From Gordius sp. MW1 (Eukaryota > Nematomorpha > Gordioida > Gordea > Gordiidae): 64,000 nt of DNA. Every line of letters begins with the position of its first letter. The stretch's first letter is position 1. Made by a program: the position numbers and the translations under genes. Under the pieces are notes generated by a model. That model did not search any database, was not told where the DNA came from, and saw only the letters and a program-made list of their open reading frames with translations. Location of the stretch: the NCBI GenBank assembly GCA_964036665.1, contig OZ038528.1, positions 16,107,245 to 16,171,244 of the forward strand. Direction: 5' to 3'. This document shows positions 1 through 12,878 of this stretch, one piece after another.

Positions 1-199
1 ATATTTTAACCATTAATAAGGTTTCCAAAATTATCTAATTTGGCATATATGGATTATGTATCCGCTGCAAGTGCCATAAAAAATTTTCAAATTGCCTGTT
101 AGGAGAGAGTCGAACTCGTGTGAGATAGTATTAATGACTTATTAATTTTAAATGATTATCCTTAACATTTGTAACATATAAAATTAAAAAAAACTACAA

Positions 200-309
200 T
201 CAAAAATGAAAAATGCAAAATAACAAATTAAAGGGCCGGGCCGGGCTCTGGCTTTTACATTTTAGTAAGCGGGCCGATTGACTTGAAGAGGCCCGTTGCA
301 GGGCTCTTA
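200..309. mobile_element. GC-rich hAT-like MITE fragment (TAGAG/CTGC family)
   Basis: A short stretch with repeated GGGCCGGGCC motifs ends in GCAGGGCTCTTA. Read in reverse this resembles the TAGAG..CTGC terminal inverted repeat of the larger elements at 35,863, 40,853, 51,695 and 54,055. A weak left end (ATGCAAAAT) lies near 210. No clear target duplication is seen, so the exact limits are uncertain. Confidence 0.4.
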
Positions 310-404
310 TTTCGCATATTTAAAATACGACATTAAAATTCATAATTCTGTAAATAAGCGTTATGAAGTCATGGTTAGTTTCATACTATATTTTGACTCA
401 TATA

Positions 405-704
405 CATGGGCGTAGCCAGCTTTCGGATTAGGGGGGAGCGAGCAAAAAAAAAAGGTCTCGACTATCCAAATCCAAAAATTTTCCTGAGAGCAAAAAAAAA
501 AAAGGTCTCGACTATCCAGAGAGGGGGGGGGCAGCAGAGCAAAATTAGGGGGGAGCAGAGCAAAATTAGGGTGGGGGAGAGAAAAATTAGGAGGGAGCAA
601 AACATAGTTTTTTTTAATTCTTTCAAGTTTTTGTATTAAAAATTTTTTTTTTAAATTAGGGGGGAGCAGTCGCTCTTCCCTGCTCCCCCCTGGCTACGCC
701 CATG
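405..704. mobile_element. hAT-like MITE, CATGGGCGTAGCC terminal repeats
   Basis: A 300-bp element bounded by the inverted termini CATGGGCGTAGCC and GGCTACGCCCATG. The 8-bp flanks CTCATATA and CTCCTATA match at 7 of 8 positions, as expected of a hAT-type target duplication. The interior is G-rich low complexity (repeated AAAATTAGGGGGGAG) and codes for nothing. Confidence 0.85.
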
Positions 705-925
705 CTCCTATATGCATAATCTTATAATTATGTGAACTTCCAAAATTATTGATCATAAAATAATTTTGGTTCAGATTAATTAATTTCACTTTGTAGTTTA
801 TTTAAATGGGGAAAAAGGGATGGACTTTTTATTTTTACGCACTTAGCTCGAGTTCAATGTTTCGACTTGCCCCCTTCTTAATACCTTGATCCTGAACTTT
901 TACCTTATTTTATAAGTTTTGTAAG

Positions 926-1024
926 CTTGGGCGTAGCCAGGGGGCAGAGCCCCCCCCCCCCAATTAAACTTTTAAACGTTTCGCCACCCCCCCCCCCCCA
1001 ATCCAAAACCTGGCTACGCCTATG
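926..1024. mobile_element. hAT-like MITE, CATGGGCGTAGCC family (short)
   Basis: A 99-bp copy starting CTTGGGCGTAGCCAGG and ending CCTGGCTACGCCTATG. It is flanked by TTTGTAAG and TTCGTAAG (7 of 8). The interior is largely a poly-C run. Confidence 0.8.
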
Positions 1025-1901
1025 TTCGTAAGTATAACTAAATCAATAATGATTAATATATATGTATTGATAATAAATTACGTTGTTTTTGAAACGATTA
1101 TTAAACTTGCATGATTATTTAAAATGAGCTTAAAAAAGATGTTTAATATTATTTTTTACGAAAATTACCACCACTCCTAATATACTTATAACTTTATCCT
1201 TTTTCATATGTATTATTTCAAAAACCGCAGAGAAAGTTTTTAAAGCTTCTTATCTAAGCAGAAACAAAGGAATTTGCTTTATGAAATTTCACTATATAAT
1301 CTCACCACGTTATGGTTTTTGAAAGGTATGGTATCCAAATTAAAGAGAATTCCCTTTCGAACTAACTCCTCCCTCATTCCTTATCATATCATAAGCAGTA
1401 ATTTCAAAAAACTTATTTAGCAATTTATAAACGATCACTGCAAATAACATGGGATTTAAGTGTATCATTTACAAATTCATAAATTAACAAATGGAAGGAT
1501 TAAAATATTTCACTTTTAACATACATGTTCTTTCCCCGTAAAACGTTAGCTTAGTATTTTAAATAGAATAAAACTGACCTTTTTCGGGTTTATTTTCAGA
1601 ATATTAAACTTTTGAATCATTCTTTGATTGGCCTTTCCTATTTGAAAAATTTACTATAGCATGAAAACTTATTGAAAATTATGTAAAAGTTGATCAAATG
1701 ACAAAACATTTTAGGCTATTTATTTGATAGCAATTGCAATTGGGCTTTTTGAATTAAATATACCTCACTCCTTTGTTTTTTTTCTTTTCAAAAAAATCGC
1801 CAAAATTAAAATTCAACGATATCTCCTTCAAAGAAGTTGGACAAAATTTGCATCTTTTATTCGTCTATAAAGCCATTCAACATCCAAAAAACCTATTTAG
1901 G

Positions 1902-2072
1902 CATGGGCGTAGCCTAGGGGGGGGGCAGGGAAGGCGGCTGCCCCCTTCTAGTTCCAAAAATTTGATTTGATTTATTAAAATGACGGCTATATTTCAAAAA
2001 AGGGTCATTTTGCCCCTCCCTAAATCATCATTGCCCCCCCCCCTATTAATTCCAATGCTGGCTACGCCCATG
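1902..2072. mobile_element. hAT-like MITE, CATGGGCGTAGCC family
   Basis: A 171-bp copy between CATGGGCGTAGCC and GGCTACGCCCATG. It is flanked by TATTTAGG and TATATAGG (7 of 8). The interior contains G and C homopolymer tracts near each end and no coding sequence. Confidence 0.85.
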
Positions 2073-4115
2073 TATATAGGGGTTCGGTGATGTAGACTTT
2101 ATAGAGTTGAGATAAATAGCATAGCTAGCCATCAAAAATTATAATTTATTTTGGAATAGCTAACACCTTGAGCAAATTTTTAAATTGCTAGACCCTTGAT
2201 AAAATTATCCCCTTAAAATTGAGATAATTTTTTTTTATCAATATATCTATTAAATAAACAAATGCAAAGTGAGCTCATAAATTGCATAGCAATTATTAAA
2301 AATTAATATAATTATTGCGAATCACAACTCAATATTGTAAAGCACAAATGCAAGTAGGTATACTTTATTTGGTTCTGTTTAACTGGCAAATCGTTTATTC
2401 GAAAAAATTAGATTAAATTAACAGTGATAGTTCATGGAATTTATTTCCTTATGCCACGATATTTTAATTCAATTATCAACACGTTGCACAATTAAATGTG
2501 TTTGTAAAGATTTGTGACAAATTACTTTAGCCTCTGTCAGTAATTATTAACGTCGAATGGCATTTTCGAATAAATAATATTTTTTACTAGCTCTTTCTTT
2601 ATACAAGAAGCTGCAAATTTGTAATGTGTGGATTCTAAGTGAGCCCATCCCTGGTTATAGTAAGAAATAAATAAATAACGATAGTGACAAAAGAATGTCA
2701 AAAAGAATTATCTGCCTTATTTTTCTGTTCATTTTAAGGTCAGGTATAGAAAACAAATCCGAAATTTATTGGGCAGAATCAATTTAAAATTGGAAGCTAA
2801 GAACCTGAAATAATTTTTCATATCCAAAAAGTTTAAAACAGCATTAAATTTGCAGATGAATTCTTTGTGATTAATTTTCAACATAGCAATCAATGTCAAG
2901 TTCGGTTTAATTAATTGTTATATTTATCGATTGTTAATTATTTTGCCAAATAAAGTGCAAACCAATTCTCGATTAAAGCCATAATCGACCTCGCAATTTT
3001 TTAATTGAGATATACAATCAAATTAATTTTCAGTCGGCGGAGGGGGGGGGAGACATAAAAGCCATATTAAATCAAGGGGCGTCCTTGAAAAATGGCAGTT
3101 ATACTCGCAGTCCTGCACGGTTTTAAAAGTCGATAATAAAACCCACCACTTCCTTTCAGTGAGAGCTGAGGAATTTTGAATAAGATAAAAAATTGGTCAG
3201 GCAACCGCGCGGTAGTTACAAGTGGCATACACGATTTTTATCTAATTCGTACCCCTCTACTACCAACAGAATCGATAAAACACATACATATGCTAAAAAA
3301 TCAATCGATTGATATTCATTGTATGTTCGTATGGTAAGGGGGGGGGGGAATGAGAAATTTGTGGATAGGATGGGAATGAAGCGGGTTCCAGAGAGTAAAG
3401 GAAAATGAACGAGTGAAAGCGAGGGAGCTTTAGAGAGACGATTAAGAGATAGCTTCAAAAATTTACGTTTCGTTTTTTGTTGTTGAAAAGTCAGTTCTCT
3501 CACCACACATTTCATCTAAAAGTAAACGTAGTACCACCTAAGCCTGCAAATTCCTCTTATACTCGATCTTTATTTTGTAGTTTTATTTAATAGTTGCAAT
3601 CACAAATCGATAACATAAATTTTACTCTTTAATCATAGAAAAGAGGTGGAAGATGCAATAAAACATCGCACCGGCCAAATAACATGACATCACTGCTCGA
3701 AGAGTCGTTCTCGTTATACATAAAATGTCATTAGTACCCATTAAAAGTGCTACATTATAATTTATCTCTTTTGTCATCAGTTCGCTGTTAATACAATTAC
3801 TCAAAATTTCTCGATGGATTTCTCACCTTTTCTCTCATTTTGCTTCAATAAAAACAACTTTTGACGTGGCAAAGTTTTCGAGAACCATATTCACAGAGCA
3901 AAGATTCGTTTACAATAACAAAAGAGACACAAATTATTCCCTCAGGGAATAATATACATTTTTCCTGGTTAATTAAACACCCTCACTCCTCCCTTCCCCC
4001 TCGTCAATCGATTAATTTAAACCCCGCCCCCCTCCTAGTTATTGATTGATTCGATTTTCATACATATATCGCACCATTACATCCAACCCGTTCATCCGCT
4101 CTTCGCCGATTTTCT
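2073..4115. other. Non-coding AT-rich sequence upstream of candidate first exon
   Basis: No gene is recognised. At 2,271-2,297 there is a degenerate solo copy of the AGCTCATAAATTGCATAGCAAT terminus found in the composite repeats. From about 3,000 to 4,115 the sequence is less AT-rich and free of recognisable repeats apart from a G-run. It could hold the promoter and 5' UTR of the kinase gene, but I see no decisive core promoter. Confidence 0.35.
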
Positions 4116-4244
4116 ATGATGATGTTGTTAAGGCATGACCACCATCATCAAAGTAGCCAACAAGGTCATGGAAAAAATACCAAACCTTCGGTCATAATAA
4201 GCTCACCCAAAGAAAGTCACCACCCAACGAAAACTGAAAAAAAG
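4116..4244 (+). CDS. Candidate 5' coding exon of the MARK/Par-1 kinase gene
   Basis: An open frame starts with three consecutive ATGs and runs 43 codons. It encodes a polar, His/Gln/Ser/Lys-rich peptide (MMMLLRHDHHHQSS... ending KTEKK) and stops at a good donor, AAG|GTAAAT. It ends in phase 0. The first certain kinase exon starts in phase 0 after the acceptor at 21,266-21,267, so the two could be joined across a 17-kb intron. MARK N-termini are variable and low in complexity, so the peptide cannot be confirmed by homology. The alternatives are chance, or translation from the ATG at 21,289. This is inference resting on phase, donor quality and the unique surrounding sequence. Confidence 0.4.
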
Positions 4245-4509
4245 GTAAATAAAAAATTTTATTTGTAATTGTACACTTAGCTTGACATTTTTATTTTTTC
4301 AACTATTCATATCCATATATTCGACATAATCGCTAATTTTAACTTGCCTAGCATTAAACCATTTTTTTATCGTTTATGTTAGCGAAGCCGCTTAAATTTT
4401 TTTGAAAATATAATATGGTTTTGAATGAAAACCCTGAGTTGTCCAAATTTTATCAAATTTGCTATGATTTTGTATACATTTAATTATTTAAATGCGCTAG
4501 CCAGCTTAA

Positions 4510-4732
4510 CATGGGCCTAGGCAGGGTTTAAATTAGGGGGGGGGGCAAAACGTTTAAAAATTTAATTAGGGAGGGGCAAAACATAAATTTTTATTAGTTT
4601 TTAAGAATTTTTGCATTGAAATTTTTTTTTCGTCATTCAGGGGAGGGGGGTCCTTGCCCCCCCCCCTTAGCTACGCCCATACACCTTAATATATATTTAT
4701 TCCACTGCCCCCCCCCCTTGGCTACGCCCATG
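4510..4732. mobile_element. hAT-like MITE with duplicated right end
   Basis: It begins CATGGGCCTAGGCAGG and ends GGCTACGCCCATG. The flanks are a perfect 8-bp duplication, CAGCTTAA (4,502-4,509 and 4,733-4,740). The right terminus is present twice: TTAGCTACGCCCAT at about 4,667-4,680 is followed by ACACCTTAATATATATT, which mirrors the true 3' flank. Terminus plus flank therefore look tandemly duplicated. Confidence 0.8.
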
Positions 4733-7700
4733 CAGCTTAATATATATTTATTCCAACTACCCAAGCATATTCCAGCGTTAATTTATGTTTGGCTATTGTC
4801 CCAAAATGGGATACTTTAAATCTTTTCCTTTACGTCTTCAATTTAATAACTGTAAATATAAATTTAAAATGTTGCTATTTTGATAAACATTCAATCGTTG
4901 CTGTCTTAATAACCAAGGAGTAAGGCATCTCAGGCCATTTAATGTACCTTGAACAATTGAGGAGGCTATGAGCAATTTTCTATTTCGATTTAGTCATCTC
5001 TTAATCCAGGCACTAATTAAATTTTGCCTCAAACATTTGTAGTTGTTATTAAGTACGTCGCAATCAAAGTTCCTAAAATAATCCTTAGAAAACGGGTGAG
5101 GGTCTTACGCCAAAATGTGCTTTCAATAATAAATATTGATACGAAAAGCTAAGTTACTCATCAAAATTTATCCTCCTTCTCCTATCATGTCGATGACGTT
5201 AGTTAAGAAAGATGCGCTTATTATTTTCTTATCAAACTAGTAATAATTTTATAATAAATGCCTGACGGCAGAACCTCCTTGATCTTTAATAATTTCACCA
5301 AATTTATGAATAGTATTGTGTTGATTAATATGCGTTGCTGTCTGTCAGCAATATAATTGATTAATTCATTTTTTCCAAAAATTTTCAGTTTTTATAATTT
5401 TACCATGGCTTAAATTAATTATGGACAAATAGCTAAAAAAAAAAAGTGAGAGAAGACCTTCAAGGTTAACAAGGCGGTTTCCTCTTGGATTGGTGATCTT
5501 AAAATTTTTTTAATAAATTTTATATAATTGCTATAATTTTATTACATTGATATTAAATATTGGCACGTTCCTGACCCATATCATCTGGTTGACGGCGTTT
5601 GTTAAGGTGGTAAGTCTAAGTAACAAATAATACCTAGCCACCCCAGCCCCTTTTTCTCGCAGACTCACTGTTAAACAACCAGACTCACTGTAAAACAAAA
5701 GACGTATAATCTAATCTAAACTATATCTTGAGGAGATGAGATAAGAAGAGTAAATTGATATGTAGCAAACTACAAACAAGTACGTGTTTTGGGGTTGAAA
5801 ACCTCATATTACGCCTTCTCATATATTTTGGTATGACTTAGAAGAACGTAACCTGTTTAAAAAGAATGACTCGAGATTCATCTGCTCTTTATCATTTTTC
5901 AATATTTCTAAATTACATCTCGTTATTTATGAGGCCAAGGGTAAACAAAATGTTCCTGTTCGGGTCCAATGGGATTTTGGCGGTCGGTCGAAATTGATCC
6001 AAAACTTTGGATGTAATTTATGACCCAAGCAGAAAAAAATGTGAAAATATTTGTTTCTTTGCATTTAAGCCGCTTAGGTTAAAGAATTAATTTAAAATTC
6101 GGCTTGGAATGCAAGAATTTGACCTTAAGTCAATGTGCTGTTTGCTACATTATAAAGAATACGAACGAAGGCTAAACTATTATTAACTCTCATGAAAGCA
6201 AAAACTTTACATTTAAGCTGATCGTAGCTTCGAGTTTTGTACCTGCAATAGAATTTCCCCGCTGATATCTTAATAGATGTTTAATTATTATCTTTTTGCC
6301 ATTTAATCTTGAGCTAAATGAGTATAGATTAGGAACAATATTTTTTTACATTATTTTTACATTTTTAAGAAAACTAGCGAAATTAAATGCTTTCGCTTTG
6401 TTTTAAACATACTACAAGTGCTTTTACTTTACCGGGGACCTGTTTGTTTTGAACTTCGGGGGGACAATAAAATGTTTTCATTTAAATTTTAATATACACG
6501 TCATTAAACTACACATTTTTCTCAAAACTCGGGAGGGAGGCGTATTTTCCATGTGCCCACCACACCTACAGTTTGAAATTATTTTTATTTTTACTGCGAA
6601 TGTTACTAAAATTGCGATTAGAAGGTCGTGCTCGTGATTAATCGATAAACTCATTAAGAATTACGAAGAAACAAGTGGTTAACAATGTTACCCACTCACT
6701 GTGGCTAAAATTACTTTTTGTTACACACCATGACGTTACATGTCGTCCGATGACGTAAAATGCTTCTTACCTAGCGGCAGGATTGTGCTCGTTAGTGGTC
6801 AGACGATTTTGTCAATTAGAATTTTTCCCCGTGCCATATTAACATTTATACGATCTATCGTTTTCTTAGGAGAGGAGTTATAGCTTATAAAAATCCAGCT
6901 TAACCCCTATATCACATAATAAGGTCATGGCCTCATTGCAAGTATTTACTACTTAATGAAGTTGATTACTCTATGATATTCACATTATTTAGAGATTATT
7001 TATTACCATGTCCATCTAAATTAATTATCGTTCTCATGGATATTGGCATAAACAAATTCCCGACGGATATGAGCCATTTAGTTAAACCATACCTTAGCAC
7101 ATATATTTTGCATGAAAATTTGGTGTTTTTTTAAACATGTGCCACAAATCCGACATCAATTACATGCTAATACATAAGAGCTACGCAACGCAAACACAAT
7201 GGCGCTCAGTGCGAGTAGTATATAAATCTACGAGTCCTCAATCTTTTATTACCTGTTCTTAATTACTCGCTCGAGAATCGAGACCTAAATAACATGGGAT
7301 GATGGGAGGAAGAGAAAGGGAAATGAAGGGAAGGGAAAGAGAAATTCTGGCTTAAGTGTTTAAAAAAATAGTAAGCCATCTATCTCTTTGAGGTGAGTCC
7401 CATTCTCTCCCTTCCCTTGCTCCCCTCCACACGCAAAGGTAGGTTACAACTTTATATGGAGCGAAAATAATCGATCCTCCCTTCCCCCCCCCCCCCCCCC
7501 CCTTCTTTTCTATTAATGTTTCTCATCTCATTATTACTTACCCCCGTGTACCTCTTTAATCAGCTGTTGTAATTCATACGGTAGAGGTTGTTGCCGACAA
7601 AAAACTATGAATACTTATCTTTATTCCCTTCCGCGGGAGAATTATAAAGGTGCTTCTCCGCTTTTTTTTGATTGTTGTTGTAAGGGATGGTGTGTTACTT

Positions 7701-7948
7701 TTAAGTAGGTATCGAGCTAAATACGAATGAATATACCTTAAATAAGTGGGAAAATTGCAAACGCTACACTAGCCTCAAGTGCCTTCATTTACGTTTTTAA
7801 TTAATAGTCTTATTATATGATATTTGGGGTTAAATACCACCTGATTAATTTGCATATTGAAGAGATGCCCAGGAGGCGCACAATTTTTATTGTGTTTGAC
7901 GTCATCCACTTGACGAATTCGTCATAATGTTATATTTTTTTATCTTCC
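4733..7948. other. AT-rich non-coding sequence
   Basis: No gene, RNA gene or intact transposon is recognised. A polypurine stretch lies at about 7,294-7,347 and a 19-base poly-C run at 7,484-7,502. If 4,116-4,244 is really exon 1, all of this is first-intron sequence. Confidence 0.5.
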
Positions 7949-8074
7949 CATGGGCGTAGCCAAAGGGGGGGGGGGACAGGTTTACGAGAAAAAAAGTTTA
8001 AATGCAAAAACTTTGAAAAATTTAAAAAATTATGTTTTGTCCCCCCCCTAATCCAAAACCTGGCTACGCCCATG
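7949..8074. mobile_element. hAT-like MITE, CATGGGCGTAGCC family
   Basis: A 126-bp copy with CATGGGCGTAGCC and GGCTACGCCCATG ends. It is flanked by TATCTTCC and CATCTTCC (7 of 8). There are poly-G and poly-C tracts just inside the ends. Confidence 0.85.
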
Positions 8075-8602
8075 CATCTTCCTCTTTGTAGCCAACATTT
8101 TTTATATTGGCTAAAACGATTTTTTTCTTACTTTGTATTCTAATTTTTTTAATTTGCAATATGGAACTGAACTTTAATAAATATAAATAGGCATTTAGTT
8201 GTTGGACCATTAATGTCTTAAGCAGGCCTACGCGAGAGATTTTGGGTTGGATCTGACTGACGAGATAGCCCAACATAAGGCCTGATCTCAGCCTAAATAA
8301 ATTTTAGCTAAGATACTTTAGAACATTTTAATAAAATAAAATTGTAAAGTACATATGGCTTTATTTAAATCTAACTGTTCCTCCCTGTTTGCAATAATTC
8401 TTATGATCAAAAATTTGTAATCTTGCACAATAGCTATTTTAAATTTAAAAAACTCAAAAAGATTTACTTTTAGCTCTAAATTTTTTATCTTTAAATTTAG
8501 AAGTGATCTAATTTAAAATTTATTTATTTATTATAGAACAAGTTTACATAATCATCAGTTTATTATTGAAAAAATGTAATATAAAGACACCAGGGCTGAT
8601 TG

Positions 8603-9521
8603 CATGGGCATAGTCTGATGGAGGCAGGGGTTAGAGAATTGCAAATTCATTTTTTTAACCCGAACCCGACCCGGCCCGAAATTATTTAAAAACTATCAAC
8701 CCGACCCGACCCTAAAGCTTATTTAAAATTTTCCACCCGAACCCGATCCGGCCCGAAATCGTTTAAATATTTTCAGCAGAATCCCTCCCGAATGCGTTTA
8801 AAATTTTAATATCCGACGCGAGTGTAAGAAAAAAATTGCAGTGTATAAAATTTTATCGACAAAAGTGCGATTTACGAAACTAATTGATACCACCGATTAT
8901 AATTACTAAATTTATTTGAATGATTTATTATAGTGAGATGTATAAATATGATGATAACATTTATAATATCGGGTTGCAATTAATTTGAAATATATAGCTT
9001 GCTAATTAATCATTTAATAAATTTAACTTATACTATTATTTTGGTTTGAACATATATTTATGTAGATTAAATAATAATGGGCTACCACTTAAAAATATTT
9101 TTTGTTGATAAATTTTACATTTCATGAGTCAAATTTAAATTTGCAATTTAATTAGGACAATCAGATTTAAATAAACAAAAGGAATTTAATTAATTGTGAA
9201 TGATCATCTTCAATCATGCATTTCTATTATATTTCATTGATTTAAATATGTTCCATGTATTTTGCAATGCAAGATTTATAACCTTTGACCCGACTCTTTA
9301 AATTCAACCCGATTCGACCCGAAAGCATTTATAAAACTTTTACCGGTTTCGGATCACCCGTGCTGGTCTCTACAGGGGGGGGGGGGAAGGGTGGCCGTTT
9401 TCCTTTATATCTAAAAGTTCCTTAAAATTTAATAAAGTTAGGACTTAAATTTCAAAGATTAATTATTTTGTCCCTCCCTAAAGCATTACCCCCTCTAATT
9501 TCAATCCTGACTACTTCCATG
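8603..9521. mobile_element. CATGGGCGTAGCC-family MITE split by a second MITE
   Basis: The left part (8,603-8,631, CATGGGCATAGTCTGATGG) and right part (9,373-9,521, ending CTGACTACTTCCATGG) are the two ends of one diverged hAT-like MITE. The flanks GCTGATTG and GCTTAATG agree at 6 of 8. The middle is occupied by a different element at 8,632-9,372. Confidence 0.65.
8632..9372. mobile_element. GC-motif hAT-like MITE (TAGAG family), nested
   Basis: It begins TAGAGAATTGC and ends GGTCTCTA, the inverted TAGAG terminus. Near both ends it carries arrays of CCCGACCCG-like motifs (8,660-8,850 and 9,290-9,360) around an AT-rich centre. It sits inside the older MITE at 8,603-9,521, with CAGGGG on both sides of the insertion. 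Confidence 0.65.
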
Positions 9522-9529
9522 GCTTAATG

Positions 9530-12500
9530 TATCTTTCTAACTCTATTTTAAATACACTTAACAGTAAAATTTAAGTTTAGTATATATATAGCCATAAATG
9601 GTGAAGTAGTTTATAAATAAAAAATTTGTCAATAATTTACAATTAGAAAGCCTACTAATCTCGGGTAGGAAAAATATAACATTCTTTTGAGATCGGGCTC
9701 GGACAACTATTAAATGCAATAATTTTTAAGGGCTTTAGAAAGTAATAAATTTAACAACTTAATATGATTCAAAAACTATCTAATTTTTTAAATTTCAAGT
9801 TTGTTGGTTTTTAAAATGTCACACAACTATAACCTTATAGATATTTACAAAAATGATATCCCATATTTCATCTATCTCAATCTTCCCTTAGATAAGTGGA
9901 AATATAAATATTTATTAACACGTTATAATTGGAATAAATTAATCAATTTAAGCGTTTATGTTGGCGACGTTTGATGATAAGTGACTTTGCATCAAAATTT
10001 AGCTCGGGGATTGGGAAAAAATGCATGAAAATTTTTTAAAAATACGATGTTAATCTAATTTTTATTGGCAAACATTTATGTCGGAATGAAGTAAACTATA
10101 GTTTGCAAGTTAAATATTTTAAATTTTTGATTCGAATCTGACATAAAATTGATTTAAGTTGTTAGCATCTGAACCCTACCCCTAATATTTAAAAAACCGT
10201 AAAAATAACCTGGCTTCATATTCGAATCGATACTTTAAATCTACCTGATTCGACTTATATCATGGGAGTGATAAATTAGCTGAGTTCGCTTTATATTATT
10301 TTAAACTATTGCCAGTTTTCAATTGCCTATGGGTTCTTTTATTTTTTTTATATATTTTTTGGTTTCGTTTGTATACCAACCCATCTTTAATATTTCGCAT
10401 GATTCTCTGCAATATTTTCGACAATGTTTGTTTATAAATTTTATGGGTATCATAATTTTATTAATTTTTTTAATCTCAGAATTATGATATTTTTACATAA
10501 CGTTGATGTCATTAATTTTTGGGCCAGTATTATATACTAATTTTTTAATAAAGCTACGTTTTTATTAAAGGCCATTAAAATTTAATAAAAACGCAAAAAA
10601 AATATAATAATAGTAAATACCTACACTAAATTGTATTATATAAAATATAAAAATAGCAAATTGAGGAATTTTCACACATGCGGATAGAAATAATAAATTC
10701 CAATTTAAATCTTAATCTTCATAAATATAAATTAAATTTTACAAGATAAATAACAGGGAATATTTTCTAAGAATTTAAGAGCAAAATTATTCATTACATT
10801 AATCAAACAATTAGCATTTTAAATGAATAAAAATTAGCGTTTTAAAAAAACTTAACAAGTTAATTAAAAAATTTACAACTTAACGCCTTTTAATATAAAA
10901 TCAGCCCTTAAAAAACGTAACAAAAATCACTTAGCACTTTTCAATTTTCTACTTAACGTTTTTATAACACCCGTTTATGGCTGTCTAATCTAACTAGCTT
11001 TTAAGATAGTTAAAATTCACTATTTAGGTAAATTTATATTCTAAAACTTATAATAATCACATTATATAATATATGCAATTATCAATATTTATCATCGATT
11101 AAATATTGATGCAAGATTTACTCTAAAACATAATTATAAAATTAAATAGTAAAAAATTATATATTTTCGCAAAACAAAAAAATCCAAATTTTAAAAACCT
11201 TAGCATTTGATTATAGAGCTGAGTATAAATTTTGTAACTATGCAAGAAAAAAATTGGTGATGACTCAAAATATTTTGCAAAATACCAATGACGCAAAATT
11301 TTTTGCATTTTACAATTTGTTAATTTTTATTGTTAAAATGTCTTAGCTCACTCATTATTTAATTTCACTCTTTAGGCTAAATTTATTGGATATATATATG
11401 TAAAATTTGCCTTTTCTCCTAATTATTTGGCATTTTCATTTCAATATTATTATGATTGTTGCAAATTTATTTTAATTTTATTACACCTCATAAAATCTTC
11501 ACAATATATATGCTTAAATTGAAATATTTTTTTTTGATTTAGGTTATATGCTGACGGTGATGCTTTTGAGTGCCGCTGACAAAATTTTTTAATTAAAAAT
11601 TTTTAATCTACATTTTTATCGATAGTTTAATTAGACATGATTAGAAAACAATAATTTAGTTAACGCAATTAACCTCTACCAAAACAACTTTTTCAATTAT
11701 TGTGCTTGTTAACTCTGGCAAATTTTATTTTTAGCTCTTAGCCAAACTAGATCTTGATTCTGTAACTTTTGTGTAGATGTCTTTTGCAACGAGGGAATTA
11801 ATTTGCGACATAAAAAATCAATATATCAGTCTAAAATCTAATTAGGGATGAACGCGCGTATAAAGTTTTTTTGTAGTTAATTCAATCAAGCTTCAAGCAC
11901 CCCTGTTTGTAGTGAAATTATAGCTTTTACTTTTTTTATATCTTGCATCGTTGGTCATTACTGGTTTTAAGTGTTCAAAAAACGTCTCTATTTTGTTTTT
12001 TTTGAAATACCACCTTTATTCCATTCCACTCTTGGACATATGCTTTTTGAACAACTTTTTTAATCCCTCTACTTAATAACTCACCCTCTTTTACATATAA
12101 ACAAGGCTGTTTGCTATCAAAACGGCTGTTTACAGGCGACACTTACATAAATAGTAGACAGCGAGGGGCCTATTTCAAAAATCTACGCTGATTTCTAAAT
12201 TAAATGCAGGCAATTTTCAAAGTTAACTTGGCAAAGAAGTATTTTCGACTTACATACAATGCGTTATAATCCAAGTATCTAATACTTTAAATTTAATTAA
12301 TTGTAAAACAAAAATGATAGAAAGTATTCCACAAGGCGAGGGATATTTTTTTATATTTGCAATTTGCTTATTTTGGTTCGCATAGCATATCTTTCAAACT
12401 AAGAACCTAAAAATTTTTTAACCTATTTTAAAAAAATGCGCATTAAAATGTTGGGAAACTTCGCGCATTTGAAACTGGTATACTTTTTCCCAATTTTTTT

Positions 12501-12600
12501 TATATTCGAGAATTTGTTCTGGTCTCGTGCCAATGTAAACCTCTCTCAACAAATGTTTGAAAAATTATTTTGACAATAAAAAATTCTTAAGCTACATAAA
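9530..12600. other. AT-rich non-coding sequence
   Basis: Very AT-rich, with no gene or complete repeat recognised. Short traces of GGGCTCGG-type motifs near 9,670-9,710 may be remnants of the GC-motif MITE family. Confidence 0.5.
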
Positions 12601-12878
12601 AACTCGGGCCTTCGGCCCTCGTGGGAAGGGGGAGAAGGGAAGGGAAGAGGGGAAGGGAAGGGGGGACGACTCATCTGTACTTCGTATAAATGTATCATAT
12701 TTGCTATGCAATTTATGGGCGAGAAAGGTGGGAAGGGGCGAGAATGCCTACAGGGGGGTATTAAATGCCTAATGATTAATTAATTATTTACACAAATTTT
12801 CCATTATAGGCAAAATGTAAGGCAAGGGTTAGGGTTAGATTTAGTGTTTGCATCTAGTTGCGTATTACATTAGTTTTT

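Noticed and set aside
3216-3515. 99-codon minus-strand open frame
   Set aside because: Low-complexity peptide without recognisable domain or splice context; likely chance in a less AT-rich region.
12825-12838. Telomere-like TTAGGGTTAG
   Set aside because: Only two units, present at the same place in every composite copy and therefore part of the element, not a telomeric array.
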